Assembly: GCA_018241505.1 (NCBI GenBank)
Contig: JAFEDS010000029.1
Span: 105,739-169,738, forward strand
Length of the DNA stretch: 64,000 nt
From: Pseudomonadota bacterium
GTDB lineage: Bacteria > Pseudomonadota > Gammaproteobacteria > Steroidobacterales > Steroidobacteraceae
Direction: 5' to 3'
Part shown: piece by piece, positions 34,389 through 42,852 of the stretch
Layout of the letters: each line of letters starts with the position of its first letter
Position numbering within the stretch: position 1 is the first letter of the stretch
Translations under genes and position numbers: made by a program
Notes under the pieces: generated by a model
The model's input: only the letters and a program-made list of their open reading frames with translations
Told to the model about the DNA's origin: nothing
The model's database searches: none

Positions 34389-35651
34389 TCAATTGCTGCG
34401 TGCCTGCAAATCCTCGCGCGCCGCACGGACATCGCCCGCGCTGACAGACGAAGCAGCGTTGCCCCAACTATTGCGAACGTAGGTGCTGACATCCGCTATC
34501 TGCTGATCAGTGAGTTGCCATCCATAACCCGGCATTGCGGGTGCCGTCGGTTCTGACTGAGTGGCAGCGGTACGAGTGCCGCGAATGATGACCCGCAGGA
34601 CTGAGGTGGGTTCAGTAGCGGCAACGGACGCCGCCACTTTCAGATTGGGAATCAGATGCGACACGCCTGCGCCGTCCTGGTGATGGCAGGCGGCGCACAG
34701 GTCCTGGTAGATCGCACCTCCCGCCTTCATCCGCGGATTGTCCGCCGACAGTGGACGATCCTCCGGGGATGAATGTCCCGGCATACTCTTCAGATACTGA
34801 GCTATTGCGTTGAGATCGGCCTCCGTCATGTTGGAGCTGGAATGCACCACTTCGTCGGCCATCGGCCCAGCCGCCCCGGCGAAGCGGTTATGGCCGCTCC
34901 TGAGAAACTCGCTCACATCGGCGGGTGACCACTCGCCCAGGCCTCGGCGCTCATCGTTGGTGATGTCGGGTGCGAACCAGCCCTGCAATGAATACCCCTG
35001 CAGAGCCCGCTTGTTCTTGTCGCCACCGAAAGTTCCTTTCGGCGTGTGGCAACTGCCACAGTGGCCCGGGCCTTCCACCAGATATGCACCGCGATTCCAG
35101 GCAGGCGATCTGGACGGATCGGCAACGAAAGGGCCGGGCTCGAAATACAGTGAATTCCATAGACGCATACCCCAGCGAATACTGAATGGGAACGGCAGTT
35201 GATTCGTCTCCACGTCGTGGTGCACGGCGGGAATCGTGTTGAGGTAGGCGCGAATCGCCTGCACGTCCGCGGCGCTCATTTTCGTGTAGTACACATATGG
35301 CATGGCAGGATACAGGCGCTTGCCGTCGCGCCGCTTTCCCTGCCTGACAGCGTCATCGAACTGCTTCGCGGTCCAATCTCCGATGCCCGTCTGCGCATCC
35401 GGAGTGATGTTGGCCGAGACCACGATGCCGAAGGGTGTTTCAATGGGCCGGCCGCCGGCGAACGACTTGCCGCCATCAGGGTTGGTATGACAGGCGACAC
35501 AGTCGGCGGCAGACGTCAGGTAGCGGCCGCGCTCGATCTCGGTGAAGTCCTGACCGCCCGGCGGGTTTCCCGCGCTCACGGCTGGCACGCGGCAGGCGGC
35601 CAACAGCAGCGCCGCACCAAGCGAAAGTGCCTTGCGAACCGGATCAGGCAT
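34389..35651 (-). CDS. Triheme cytochrome c subunit of a gluconate/alcohol dehydrogenase-type complex
   Basis: The 420-residue protein has three heme c motifs: CVACH, CGSCH and CAACH at about residues 53, 198 and 324. A lipoprotein-like leader (LLLAAC) suggests anchoring to the outer face of the inner membrane. The order and spacing match the cytochrome subunit of three-part flavoprotein dehydrogenases (gluconate, 2-keto-gluconate, sorbitol, alcohol), which pass electrons to quinone or other cytochromes. Its start overlaps the end of the GMC gene by eight bases. Confidence 0.92.
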   Translation of the reverse strand: MPDPVRKALSLGAALLLAACRVPAVSAGNPPGGQDFTEIERGRYLTSAADCVACHTNPDGGKSFAGGRPIETPFGIVVSANITPDAQTGIGDWTAKQFDDAVRQGKRRDGKRLYPAMPYVYYTKMSAADVQAIRAYLNTIPAVHHDVETNQLPFPFSIRWGMRLWNSLYFEPGPFVADPSRSPAWNRGAYLVEGPGHCGSCHTPKGTFGGDKNKRALQGYSLQGWFAPDITNDERRGLGEWSPADVSEFLRSGHNRFAGAAGPMADEVVHSSSNMTEADLNAIAQYLKSMPGHSSPEDRPLSADNPRMKAGGAIYQDLCAACHHQDGAGVSHLIPNLKVAASVAATEPTSVLRVIIRGTRTAATQSEPTAPAMPGYGWQLTDQQIADVSTYVRNSWGNAASSVSAGDVRAAREDLQARSN

Positions 35652-37422
35652 GCACGAGCGGCCCGGGCTCTTTCAGGTAGCGATTGCGGATGGCATCCAG
35701 TGACCAGTACGCGAGGGCCGCCACGGTGCCCGTCGGGTTGTAACCTGCATTCTGCGGAAAGGCGCTGGCTCCCATGACAAAGAGATTGGGAATGTCCCAG
35801 CTCTGCAGGTAACGGTTCAACGCGCTCGTATGAGGGTCGGTGCCCATCACGGCGCCGCCGCAAAGATGCGTCGTCTGGTATTTCGTGATGTCGTAGGGCC
35901 CGTTGCGATATTCCTTCACCACCTGTTGCGCTCCCATCGCGCGGAAGATCTCGGCGAACTTGTCGGTGAGAAACCGGTTCTGCGCCAGCTCGTTGTCGTG
36001 GAAATCCATGGTGATGCGCACCAACGGCCGGTCATGCCGGTCGCGATAGTCCGGGTCTAGGTCGACATACACGTCGCGATAGCTGTACATACTGCCGTGA
36101 ACACCTGTACCGGGCTTCAACGCGCTCAGATAGTTGTCGCGGACCTGTTGTTTCCATTTCGCGCCCCACCGGGGCGTACCCGGGGGTACGGGCGTCGTTT
36201 CAATTGGGCGTCCGTTCGTCTGCACCTGCCCCATGTAGCCGCCACCCACGAAACCGTGCGGCCCATGGTCGAAGTTGTCGCCATTGAACTCGTCGATACA
36301 CGTTCCAATCGAGCCCGAGGCAATGAAGGGATTGAATACAAACTTGCTCTTGTCAAAAAAGCTGGTGACATCCGAAATCGTCTGATGCGTGAAGTTGCGG
36401 CCGATGACGCCGCGGTTCGCGACCGGATCGTAGGCAGTACCGATGCCCGACAGCAGCAGGAGCTGCACGTTGAAAATGGTGTAAGCCGCTACAATTACCA
36501 GGTCCGCCGGCTGCTCCCATTGCTCTCCCTGCGTGTCGACGAAAGTCACACCGGTGGCGCGTTTGCCAGCCGGGTCCTTGTTGATGCGAATCACTTCGCA
36601 GTTGTCACGTGCCTGGAAGTTGGGCTTGCGCACCAATACCGGCAGAATCGTGGTCTGCGGGCTCGCCTTCGAGTAGTTCGCACAGCCGAACCACTCGCAA
36701 AAGCCGCAATAGGTACAGGGCCCCAGCCTCACGCCCAGCGGATTGCGATACTCCCTGGACATGTTTCCCGAAGGCTGTGGGAATGGCTTGTAGCCTAACT
36801 CCGAGGCCGCCTTGGCAAACAACGTGTGACTGAAGGGCTGCAGTTGAGCGGGATTCGGATAGGGTCGCGAACGAGCTCCCTCGTAGGGGTTGCCCCCCGG
36901 CTGAATCTGGCCGCGCAGGTTCCCTGCCGTACCCGACGTGCCGCACAGATACTCAAACCGGTCGTAATGCGGCTCGAGCTCCTCATACGTGACTCCCCAA
37001 TCCTGAATGGTCATGTCCTTGGGAAGGAGGCGCTCGCCGTAGCGCTGCTTCAAGTGAGACTTCAGCACGAAGTCCGAGGGCAGGAACCGCCAGGTCTCTC
37101 CATTCCAGTGAACACCCCCGCCGCCCACGCCATTCGGAGGCATGAACGCGCCCCACGTGCGGATCGGAAGGGCCGTATCCGACATCTTGTTGCGGAAAGT
37201 GAAGGTCGTTTGATCGGGACGCAGAAACAACTCGTGTCGGATGCGATAACGAAGCTCATCCTGGGCGAAGTTGGGGGCGTAGTCGGTAGCGGTGTCGCGC
37301 CAGGGTCCGCGCTCGATGGCAACTACATCCAACCCCGCCTCGGCCAGCTCGTACGCCGCAATGGAGCCAGTCCACCCCAAGCCTACGATTACGACATCCT
37401 TGGGCGGCAACTTGCGTGCCAT
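35644..37422 (-). CDS. GMC flavoprotein large subunit, gluconate 2-dehydrogenase type
   Basis: The 592-residue protein begins with VVIVGLGWTGSIAAYELAEAGLDVVAIERG (FAD Rossmann fold), continues with RTWGAFMPPNGVGGGGVHWNGETWRF and CTYCGFCEWFGCANYSKASP, and ends with HLCGGAVMGTDPHTSALNRY and FPQNAGYNPTGTVAALAYW, the GMC C-terminal signature with catalytic His and Asn. Substrate is most likely gluconate or a related sugar acid, polyol or alcohol. The ATG at 37422 lies eight bases after the subunit-3 stop. Translocation could occur as a complex via the Tat signal of subunit 3. Confidence 0.92.
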   Translation of the reverse strand: MARKLPPKDVVIVGLGWTGSIAAYELAEAGLDVVAIERGPWRDTATDYAPNFAQDELRYRIRHELFLRPDQTTFTFRNKMSDTALPIRTWGAFMPPNGVGGGGVHWNGETWRFLPSDFVLKSHLKQRYGERLLPKDMTIQDWGVTYEELEPHYDRFEYLCGTSGTAGNLRGQIQPGGNPYEGARSRPYPNPAQLQPFSHTLFAKAASELGYKPFPQPSGNMSREYRNPLGVRLGPCTYCGFCEWFGCANYSKASPQTTILPVLVRKPNFQARDNCEVIRINKDPAGKRATGVTFVDTQGEQWEQPADLVIVAAYTIFNVQLLLLSGIGTAYDPVANRGVIGRNFTHQTISDVTSFFDKSKFVFNPFIASGSIGTCIDEFNGDNFDHGPHGFVGGGYMGQVQTNGRPIETTPVPPGTPRWGAKWKQQVRDNYLSALKPGTGVHGSMYSYRDVYVDLDPDYRDRHDRPLVRITMDFHDNELAQNRFLTDKFAEIFRAMGAQQVVKEYRNGPYDITKYQTTHLCGGAVMGTDPHTSALNRYLQSWDIPNLFVMGASAFPQNAGYNPTGTVAALAYWSLDAIRNRYLKEPGPLVHA

Positions 37423-37429
37423 GGTCACC

Positions 37430-38176
37430 TCAGCTCTGGTGCGAATTCCAATCATCGCGTCCGGCGATGCTGACGGGTGGGTGCGGATAACGTTCGTTGT
37501 GGCGCCCGACCCAATCGGTGTAGTCATAGCGGGCGCCCGGAAAGCCGATCATCTTCCAGCCGCACATGTCGTGATTGCCACCATAGATAGGATCGGCGAA
37601 GAAGCCCTGCTGCACGTCCTTCAGAATCTGCTCAAAGAAGGTGGGACCCTCCACGCCCTCGAGCTGCACCGTGGCACTCTCCAAGCCCTGCAGCACCTCG
37701 TCCTGCTGCTCGGCCGTGAGCTGCACGAAAATGTTATCTTCCGCGCCTCCCAACTTGCCGGAGCGACAGTACCGGTCGAGCGCAAGCAGGCCGCTGCGGT
37801 ACAGATCCCGCGGTGTCTGCGGCGACTGCGGGCCCTGAGACTTGGCGCCCTTGTGAAAAGGACCGCGGACGTACAGTCCTTCGCGGCTGCCATAGCCTCC
37901 GGCGAGCTGCCGGTCGATAAACACAACACAACCGGCATCTTTGCCGCCCAAGGTGACCGGATCGGGCGGAATCAGACGATCCGCGATTGCCCCCACAGCC
38001 GCCGCTTCAGCAGCGGAAAAGAATTCCCAGCGGCCCGGTTGCACCGGGCGCGGCGCTGACGGCGAGCCCGGTCGCCAGGGGAGTTGGCCCTCGACTTCCC
38101 GGGCACGCGGCACCCGCGAGCCCACCAATAACAAGGCGGTTCCCGTGAGCAGATCGCGGCGGCCGAGTTTTGTCAT
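37430..38176 (-). CDS. Gluconate 2-dehydrogenase subunit 3 family protein (Tat signal)
   Basis: The 248-residue protein has a twin-arginine leader (TKLGRRDLLTGTALLLVGS) and the subunit-3 motifs FFSAAEAAAVGAIADRLIPPD, GCVVFIDRQLAGGYG, and GFFADPIYGGNHDMCGWKMIGFPGARYDYTD. In this complex the small subunit is exported by Tat and carries the flavoprotein along. It is the first of a three-gene operon (subunit 3, GMC, cytochrome). Confidence 0.92.
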   Translation of the reverse strand: MTKLGRRDLLTGTALLLVGSRVPRAREVEGQLPWRPGSPSAPRPVQPGRWEFFSAAEAAAVGAIADRLIPPDPVTLGGKDAGCVVFIDRQLAGGYGSREGLYVRGPFHKGAKSQGPQSPQTPRDLYRSGLLALDRYCRSGKLGGAEDNIFVQLTAEQQDEVLQGLESATVQLEGVEGPTFFEQILKDVQQGFFADPIYGGNHDMCGWKMIGFPGARYDYTDWVGRHNERYPHPPVSIAGRDDWNSHQS

Positions 38177-38280
38177 GAAGGCACTTTGTTTTCCCAGGAT
38201 CCGAGTTGCAATCGATGTACCTGACGGAAGTAACCTGGGTTAAACACTACGCCTCGGCGCGAGCTGTGTGAGTCGGCCGA

Positions 38281-38823
38281 TTACACCCTGCTCTCGGCAG
38301 ATCGTCGTGCCGCGGCGCGCAATGTCGAGCCCGAGCTTGCCATCAACTCCGCCTTGCGTGCCGCCAACTGCTCACCGAGGGCCGACAGGTCCATGTCCGA
38401 CTGCTTGGCCTTGGCGAACATACCGCCGCGCTTCTCTTCTTCATTGACGTGGTGTTTGATCATTTCCGACAACACATGCACCTTGGCATTGTAGTAATCA
38501 TCCTCCGGCCCGCTCCCTTCAATCTCAGCAATCAGTTTCTCGGCACCCTCGTGCTCCACCTCCGCTTCGTGGTGAATATCCTCTTCTTCAGTTGCCTGCA
38601 GGAACGCCGGATAGAAGATCTCATCCTCAATCTGCGTGTGAACTCTGAGTGCCTGGCAGATCTGGGCAGCGAGCGCTCGCTTGCGCTCGAGCGAGCGTGC
38701 GGACTCAAATTGCGAGAACCACTCTTCCACCTGGCGGTGATCCGCTTTCAACAGGGAAATTGCATCGGTGCGCGGACGTTGCCGGGTTGAACGCCCGCCT
38801 GATTTCTTCTTCGCCTTGGCCAT
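38281..38823 (-). CDS. Hemerythrin-like HHE cation-binding protein
   Basis: The 180-residue protein has the HHE four-helix pattern: LLKADHRQVEEWFSQFE, HTQIEDEIFYPAF, HHEAEVEHEGAEKLIAEIE and MIKHHVNEEEKRGGMF. These His and Glu residues can form a di-iron site. An N-terminal basic segment (AKAKKKSGGRSTRQRPR) precedes it. Such proteins act in oxygen, NO or iron stress responses. The ATG at 38823 follows GGAG; an upstream GTG gives four extra residues. Confidence 0.88.
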   Translation of the reverse strand: MAKAKKKSGGRSTRQRPRTDAISLLKADHRQVEEWFSQFESARSLERKRALAAQICQALRVHTQIEDEIFYPAFLQATEEEDIHHEAEVEHEGAEKLIAEIEGSGPEDDYYNAKVHVLSEMIKHHVNEEEKRGGMFAKAKQSDMDLSALGEQLAARKAELMASSGSTLRAAARRSAESRV

Positions 38824-38975
38824 TGATGTCTCCACAGTAAATTGTTGATGCGATCGCTACCGAAGCAAACGGCGCGACCCTCATCCAGTTCCCCACCGGC
38901 CTCATCTATCAGTCGTCAGACAGCCAATCCGTTCGCGCGGTACCAGTCGACCGACCCGGCGACCTGACGTGACGC

Positions 38976-40097
38976 TCAATGAGTCTCGCCAGGCGGTAGC
39001 AGGACCAGGCTGCCCACGTGCTTCTTCTCCAGGAATTCACTCTGCGCGGCCCGGATATCCGAGAGCGGCCATGTCTTCGTACTGAACGGCGTGATCCGGC
39101 CTCGTTTGACGAGGTCGATCAAACGCGGCAAGGTCTCTCGCAAGTAGACGGCAGACCCAAACAACGTCAGGTTTTTCAGATAGAGGGTGCGAAGATCCAG
39201 CTCCACCTTCGGGCCGCCGATCGCGCCCGCCGTGACATAGCGGCCGCCGCGCCTCAGGAGTTTGAGCAGGTCTGAAAACTGACTGCCGCCCACCACATCC
39301 GCAACCAGACTGATCCTGCGGCCGCCGGTCACGGTAAGCACGCGTGCGACGAGGTCACCGCCGTCGCGGTCGATTACGTGCCGGGCGCCGAGCCTGGCGA
39401 CGGCTTCCATCTTGGACTTTGCCACGATGGCGAGCACCTCCGCGCCCAATGCTTCGAGTATTTGCACCAGAAATGTGCCCACACCCCCAGAAGCCCCCGT
39501 CACCAGGGCAAGGTCGCCAGCCCCGGCGTTCGCCAACATCAACATGTTCATGGCGGTGCCGCCGGAACAGGGCAAGGTCGCGAGTGCCGCATCCGACAAT
39601 GGCAGATCTTTGGGGACTGTCAGCGCGTTGACCGCAGGCACAACTGTATATTGCGCAAATGCGCCGTCGTATTCTGACCCGAGAAAGCCGGCGCTCGCAA
39701 ATCCCTCAATATCATTCGGGTCCCGAATGTAGGGATCGCAGACAACTCGCTCACCGATGCGCTCGACGCCGACTCCTTCACCTACGGCGGCGATATAACC
39801 AACCGCATCGGCGCCTTGTATCCGAGGGAAAGCGAGCCTACCCTCCCAATCACCCATGCCCTTTTCGGACACACCGAATCCGCGCTGACCGCCTTCGGCC
39901 GTCGTCCCCGAGCTGACGGACTGGTTATACCAGCCAGTCCGCGTATTGATGTCGGTGTTGTTCATGCCAGCCGCGGACACTCTGACCAGGACCTGCCGTT
40001 CGCCGGGTGTTGGTACAGGCGCATCGTGGCGCACCACGAGCTTTTCGAGGCCGCCATGGCCCGTCAGATGCACTGCCGTCATTGTTCTTGGAATCAT
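38976..40097 (-). CDS. Zinc-independent MDR oxidoreductase (quinone oxidoreductase-like)
   Basis: The 373-residue protein has the MDR fold: an N-terminal GroES-like domain with QVLVRVSAAGMNNTDINTRTGW and IQGADAVGYIAAVGEGV, and a Rossmann domain with ALVTGASGGVGTFLVQILEALG. The zinc-site GHE is replaced by GAD and no structural-zinc Cys cluster is present, so an NADPH quinone reductase or enoyl reductase activity is more likely than alcohol dehydrogenase. It is transcribed away from a PadR gene with a palindrome between them. Confidence 0.9.
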   Translation of the reverse strand: MIPRTMTAVHLTGHGGLEKLVVRHDAPVPTPGERQVLVRVSAAGMNNTDINTRTGWYNQSVSSGTTAEGGQRGFGVSEKGMGDWEGRLAFPRIQGADAVGYIAAVGEGVGVERIGERVVCDPYIRDPNDIEGFASAGFLGSEYDGAFAQYTVVPAVNALTVPKDLPLSDAALATLPCSGGTAMNMLMLANAGAGDLALVTGASGGVGTFLVQILEALGAEVLAIVAKSKMEAVARLGARHVIDRDGGDLVARVLTVTGGRRISLVADVVGGSQFSDLLKLLRRGGRYVTAGAIGGPKVELDLRTLYLKNLTLFGSAVYLRETLPRLIDLVKRGRITPFSTKTWPLSDIRAAQSEFLEKKHVGSLVLLPPGETH

Positions 40098-40121
40098 GAG
40101 CGCCCCTCGACTTGACCGATA

Positions 40122-40141
40122 AACTCTACATATGTAGAGTT
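40122..40141. promoter_or_regulatory. PadR-type operator, perfect 20-base palindrome
   Basis: AACTCTACATATGTAGAGTT is a perfect inverted repeat lying between the divergent oxidoreductase and padR genes, five bases before the regulator start. The ACAT-ATGT centre resembles known PadR-family sites. It would overlap both promoters, so the regulator is expected to repress both genes. Confidence 0.8.
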
Positions 40142-40146
40142 ACTAC

Positions 40147-40461
40147 ATGATACGCGACCGAAAGTGTTCGGACCAGACATTGGCTCTGCTGACCGCCCTC
40201 GCGAAAAGCCCTCGCCTTTGGCGTCATGGCTATGACCTTTCCAGTGAAACGAGCCTGAAATCCGGAACGCTATATCCCATTTTGATGCGACTCAGCGACC
40301 GGGGTCTGCTGGATTCAAAGTGGACGCCCCATGAGCGTGAAGGTCGCCCGCCACGTCATATGTACCGCCTAACAACGCAAGGCATCGCCTTCGCCCGAGA
40401 ACAGTTGACCTCTAGTGCTTTAACAGTCTCGGCATCTTTGTCCAAGGGCAGTCCCGCATGA
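40147..40461 (+). CDS. PadR family transcriptional regulator
   Basis: The 104-residue protein is a short winged-helix PadR domain: ALLTALAKSPRLWRHGYDLSSETSLKSGTLYPILMRLSDRGLLDSKW...GRPPRHMYRLTTQGIAF. It lacks the long C-terminal dimer helix, so it belongs to the shorter PadR class. Divergent to a quinone-oxidoreductase-like gene; the palindrome at 40122 is the likely site. PadR proteins usually respond to phenolics or other toxic ligands. Its stop overlaps the next ATG as ATGA. Confidence 0.92.
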   Translation: MIRDRKCSDQTLALLTALAKSPRLWRHGYDLSSETSLKSGTLYPILMRLSDRGLLDSKWTPHEREGRPPRHMYRLTTQGIAFAREQLTSSALTVSASLSKGSPA

Positions 40462-40818
40462 AGGACACCTCATCACTCGAGCGACGGCTGGCGTTCCCGC
40501 TGTTGCGATGCGCCCAAGCGTTGCTGCCCGCATCCAGGCGCTGCTCTCGGACTGTTCGGTCCGCTGGGCCTGCTCAGCGCATTGCGCTGGATCGCGACAG
40601 GCCGCCCTCCGAGCGTTCGATGGTATCGCGCCGCACTGGTGGCCGGACCAACTCTGTATGGAGCGTTGATCCTGGTGTCGCGATTGGCAATGAGCGGCAC
40701 CCACGGTTTGTCCTTCGGCGCCTCTGACAGCTTCGATTTCTGGAGTGGCATTCTCCTTCTCGCAGCACTGCCTGCATTGGGCGCGGCGCATATTCTCGTC
40801 CGTCACACAACAACGTGA
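40458..40818 (+). pseudogene. Frameshifted small membrane protein downstream of padR
   Basis: A frame starts at the ATG overlapping the padR stop (MKDTSSLERRLAFPLLRCAQALLPASRR) and is sensible up to about 40545, then turns Arg/Ser-rich. A second frame, one base out of phase, becomes sensible at about 40550 (GLFGPLGLLSALRWIATG) and runs to 40818 with two hydrophobic helices (GPTLYGALILVSRLA, FWSGILLLAALPALGAAHIL). Together they look like one broken membrane protein that followed padR in an operon. If the break is a sequencing error the gene would be intact, about 120 residues. Confidence 0.4.
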
Positions 40819-41166
40819 CACTTATAGATGCTGCAACCGGCAACACCGCGCCATCTCGAGGAATCTTCACGGACCCAAGTCCAACTTTTTGAGTTGCACC
40901 CGCCCAGTTGATTGACGGCTACCATAGGGAACGGACACAATCCCCGCACGCATCGTCAATGGAGTTGGATGGGTTGATAGACGATGCCATCGCGAAAGGC
41001 TGCAATTGACACCGAGTCAAATCAGATAGCCGACGTCGCAAGGAGCTTCGATTCGATTTTGAACGATCCAGTCGCATCCCCATAGCCGGCCCGGTTCGGG
41101 CCCGATAAATGATTCTCTTGCGGTGATCCCGGGAGCGCAGCGCCCTGCCGGGAAGCAGGTACGCGT
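40819..41166. other. Intergenic region and leader before the glycosyltransferase
   Basis: About 350 bases without a credible gene. A hairpin GGCCCG-GTT-CGGGCC lies at 41088-41102, about 65 bases before the GTG start of the glycosyltransferase, without a U-tract. It could be a leader structure. Nothing else stands out. Confidence 0.4.
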
Positions 41167-42852
41167 GTGTCCATAGAAGAGCTCAGAATACCGACCCCGC
41201 TCCAGCCCGAGCAGGTCTCCAGTCAATCCCGCGCCCGCTCCTGGCTGACTGCCGTCCCGATTGCCGGCCTAAGTGTCCTGTTGTTGTATCTGTTGGTCCG
41301 CAGCCGCCACTGGGAATATGACCACGATACGCCCCTGTTGCAGTACTGCGGGTTCCTGATGCATCGGTACGGGTGGATGCCGTACCGTGACTTCTTCGAA
41401 ACCAGCATGCCCGGCACTTTCCTGTTCCACGACGCGCTCGTGACCGCGTTTGGCACCGGCAATCTCCCCTTCATGCTGGTCAATGAGTGCCTGCTCGGGT
41501 TCGTGCTGTCCACGTCCTATTTGTGGATGCGGCATCTATCCCGCCCCGGCGCAATCCTTTTCGTCTGCTGGTACGGCGCGTTCTATCTCGCCGCCGGCCC
41601 CGGTGAGCTGCTGCAACGAGACTGGCTCACGATACTGCCGATCGCCACCGCCTTTGCAATCGTGGCAAATACCCGTGCCGCGACGCTCGGCACCGCTTTC
41701 AGAGTTGGATTGCTGGTCGGCATGTGTGCCTGCATCAAGCCGCAATTGGCGGCGGCGGCGACACCAATTGTCATTGGACTGCATCTGTTGCGCGATCGGG
41801 TGGTTGCGCAAACACGCGCGCAGGCACTCCGAGAGTTTCTGCTGCGAACGGCGCTGCCAGCCGCGGCCGGATTCACAGTGCCGCTTGCCGCGGTACTTGC
41901 CTGGCTAGCGTACCGCGGCGCCTTGGACGCGTTCGTAGCGATGGTGCATGAATACCTGCCGCTGCACATTCAGCAGACCGGCGATCACGTGTTCCTGTCG
42001 CCGGCTGAGCGCTTGCGGTATCTGGCAGTCCATGCAGTCCAGCTAAACAACCTGTGGCCGATGGCGCTGGCGGCGGCGATCGGATTCGTTATCATAGGTC
42101 GTCAGTTCGCGGCCCAGCCGCGTAATCAACTGCTGTTCCGGCTCGCCTGCTCGATGCTGGCGATCTATGCGGTCGAACCCGTGCTCTCGGGACAATTCTG
42201 GGCGTACCACTACGACCCCTTTCAGTATTGGCTCGTCGCCGTCCTGTCCCTGCTCGTCGTACCGATTCTCGGTGACTTCCGCTACTTTGCGATGCCCGGG
42301 CTGCTGCTGCTCTCATCCATTGGCTACAGCTTTACGCTTCACCACGAGATACGTCAGCACCGAGCCGAACATGGCATCGTTGCGGACATGACCGGCGCTA
42401 TCAACAAGAACGTCCCTGCGGGCGTGCCTGTGCAGCCCATTGATTGGACTTCGGGCGCGGTACAGGCTCTGTTGCGCACACAGCACCCCATCGGGACTCG
42501 GTTCCTGTATGACTATCACTTCTATCATCACGTTCAGACGCCGGTCATTCAGAAGTTGCGGACCGAGTTCGTGTCACAACTGATCGCGTCTCGCGTACCT
42601 TTTGTGCTCGAGGTACGCCGAGGCTACAAGGATGTGATGACCGGCATCAACACATCGGACCGCTTTGATGAGCTCGATCGCGTTCTGACCGAGCGCTATG
42701 CGTCCGTGTATGAAGGCGAAAGCTACCGTCTCCTGCGCCTGAAACCGCTTACCACGCCTGACAGCGCTTTGACGCCGGCCGGATCATCTGAGACGGCGTC
42801 TTGCACGAGAACGCCTGCTGAAACTCCGGCGAATTCGCCAGGGGGCCGATAA
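41167..42852 (+). CDS. Polytopic membrane glycosyltransferase-like protein (GT-C fold)
   Basis: The 561-residue protein has about ten membrane segments after an N-terminal cytoplasmic tail. The first periplasmic loop carries the acidic motif WEYDHDTPLLQYCGFLMHRYGWMPYRDFFETSMPG, which matches the D-x-D-like and PYRDF motifs of lipid-linked sugar transferases (GT39/GT83/GT87-type). It would move a sugar from a polyprenyl carrier to an envelope acceptor. The start is a GTG. The last 104 bases overlap the 3' end of the convergent M13 peptidase gene, giving a Pro/Ser/Thr-rich C-terminus. Confidence 0.75.
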   Translation: MSIEELRIPTPLQPEQVSSQSRARSWLTAVPIAGLSVLLLYLLVRSRHWEYDHDTPLLQYCGFLMHRYGWMPYRDFFETSMPGTFLFHDALVTAFGTGNLPFMLVNECLLGFVLSTSYLWMRHLSRPGAILFVCWYGAFYLAAGPGELLQRDWLTILPIATAFAIVANTRAATLGTAFRVGLLVGMCACIKPQLAAAATPIVIGLHLLRDRVVAQTRAQALREFLLRTALPAAAGFTVPLAAVLAWLAYRGALDAFVAMVHEYLPLHIQQTGDHVFLSPAERLRYLAVHAVQLNNLWPMALAAAIGFVIIGRQFAAQPRNQLLFRLACSMLAIYAVEPVLSGQFWAYHYDPFQYWLVAVLSLLVVPILGDFRYFAMPGLLLLSSIGYSFTLHHEIRQHRAEHGIVADMTGAINKNVPAGVPVQPIDWTSGAVQALLRTQHPIGTRFLYDYHFYHHVQTPVIQKLRTEFVSQLIASRVPFVLEVRRGYKDVMTGINTSDRFDELDRVLTERYASVYEGESYRLLRLKPLTTPDSALTPAGSSETASCTRTPAETPANSPGGR

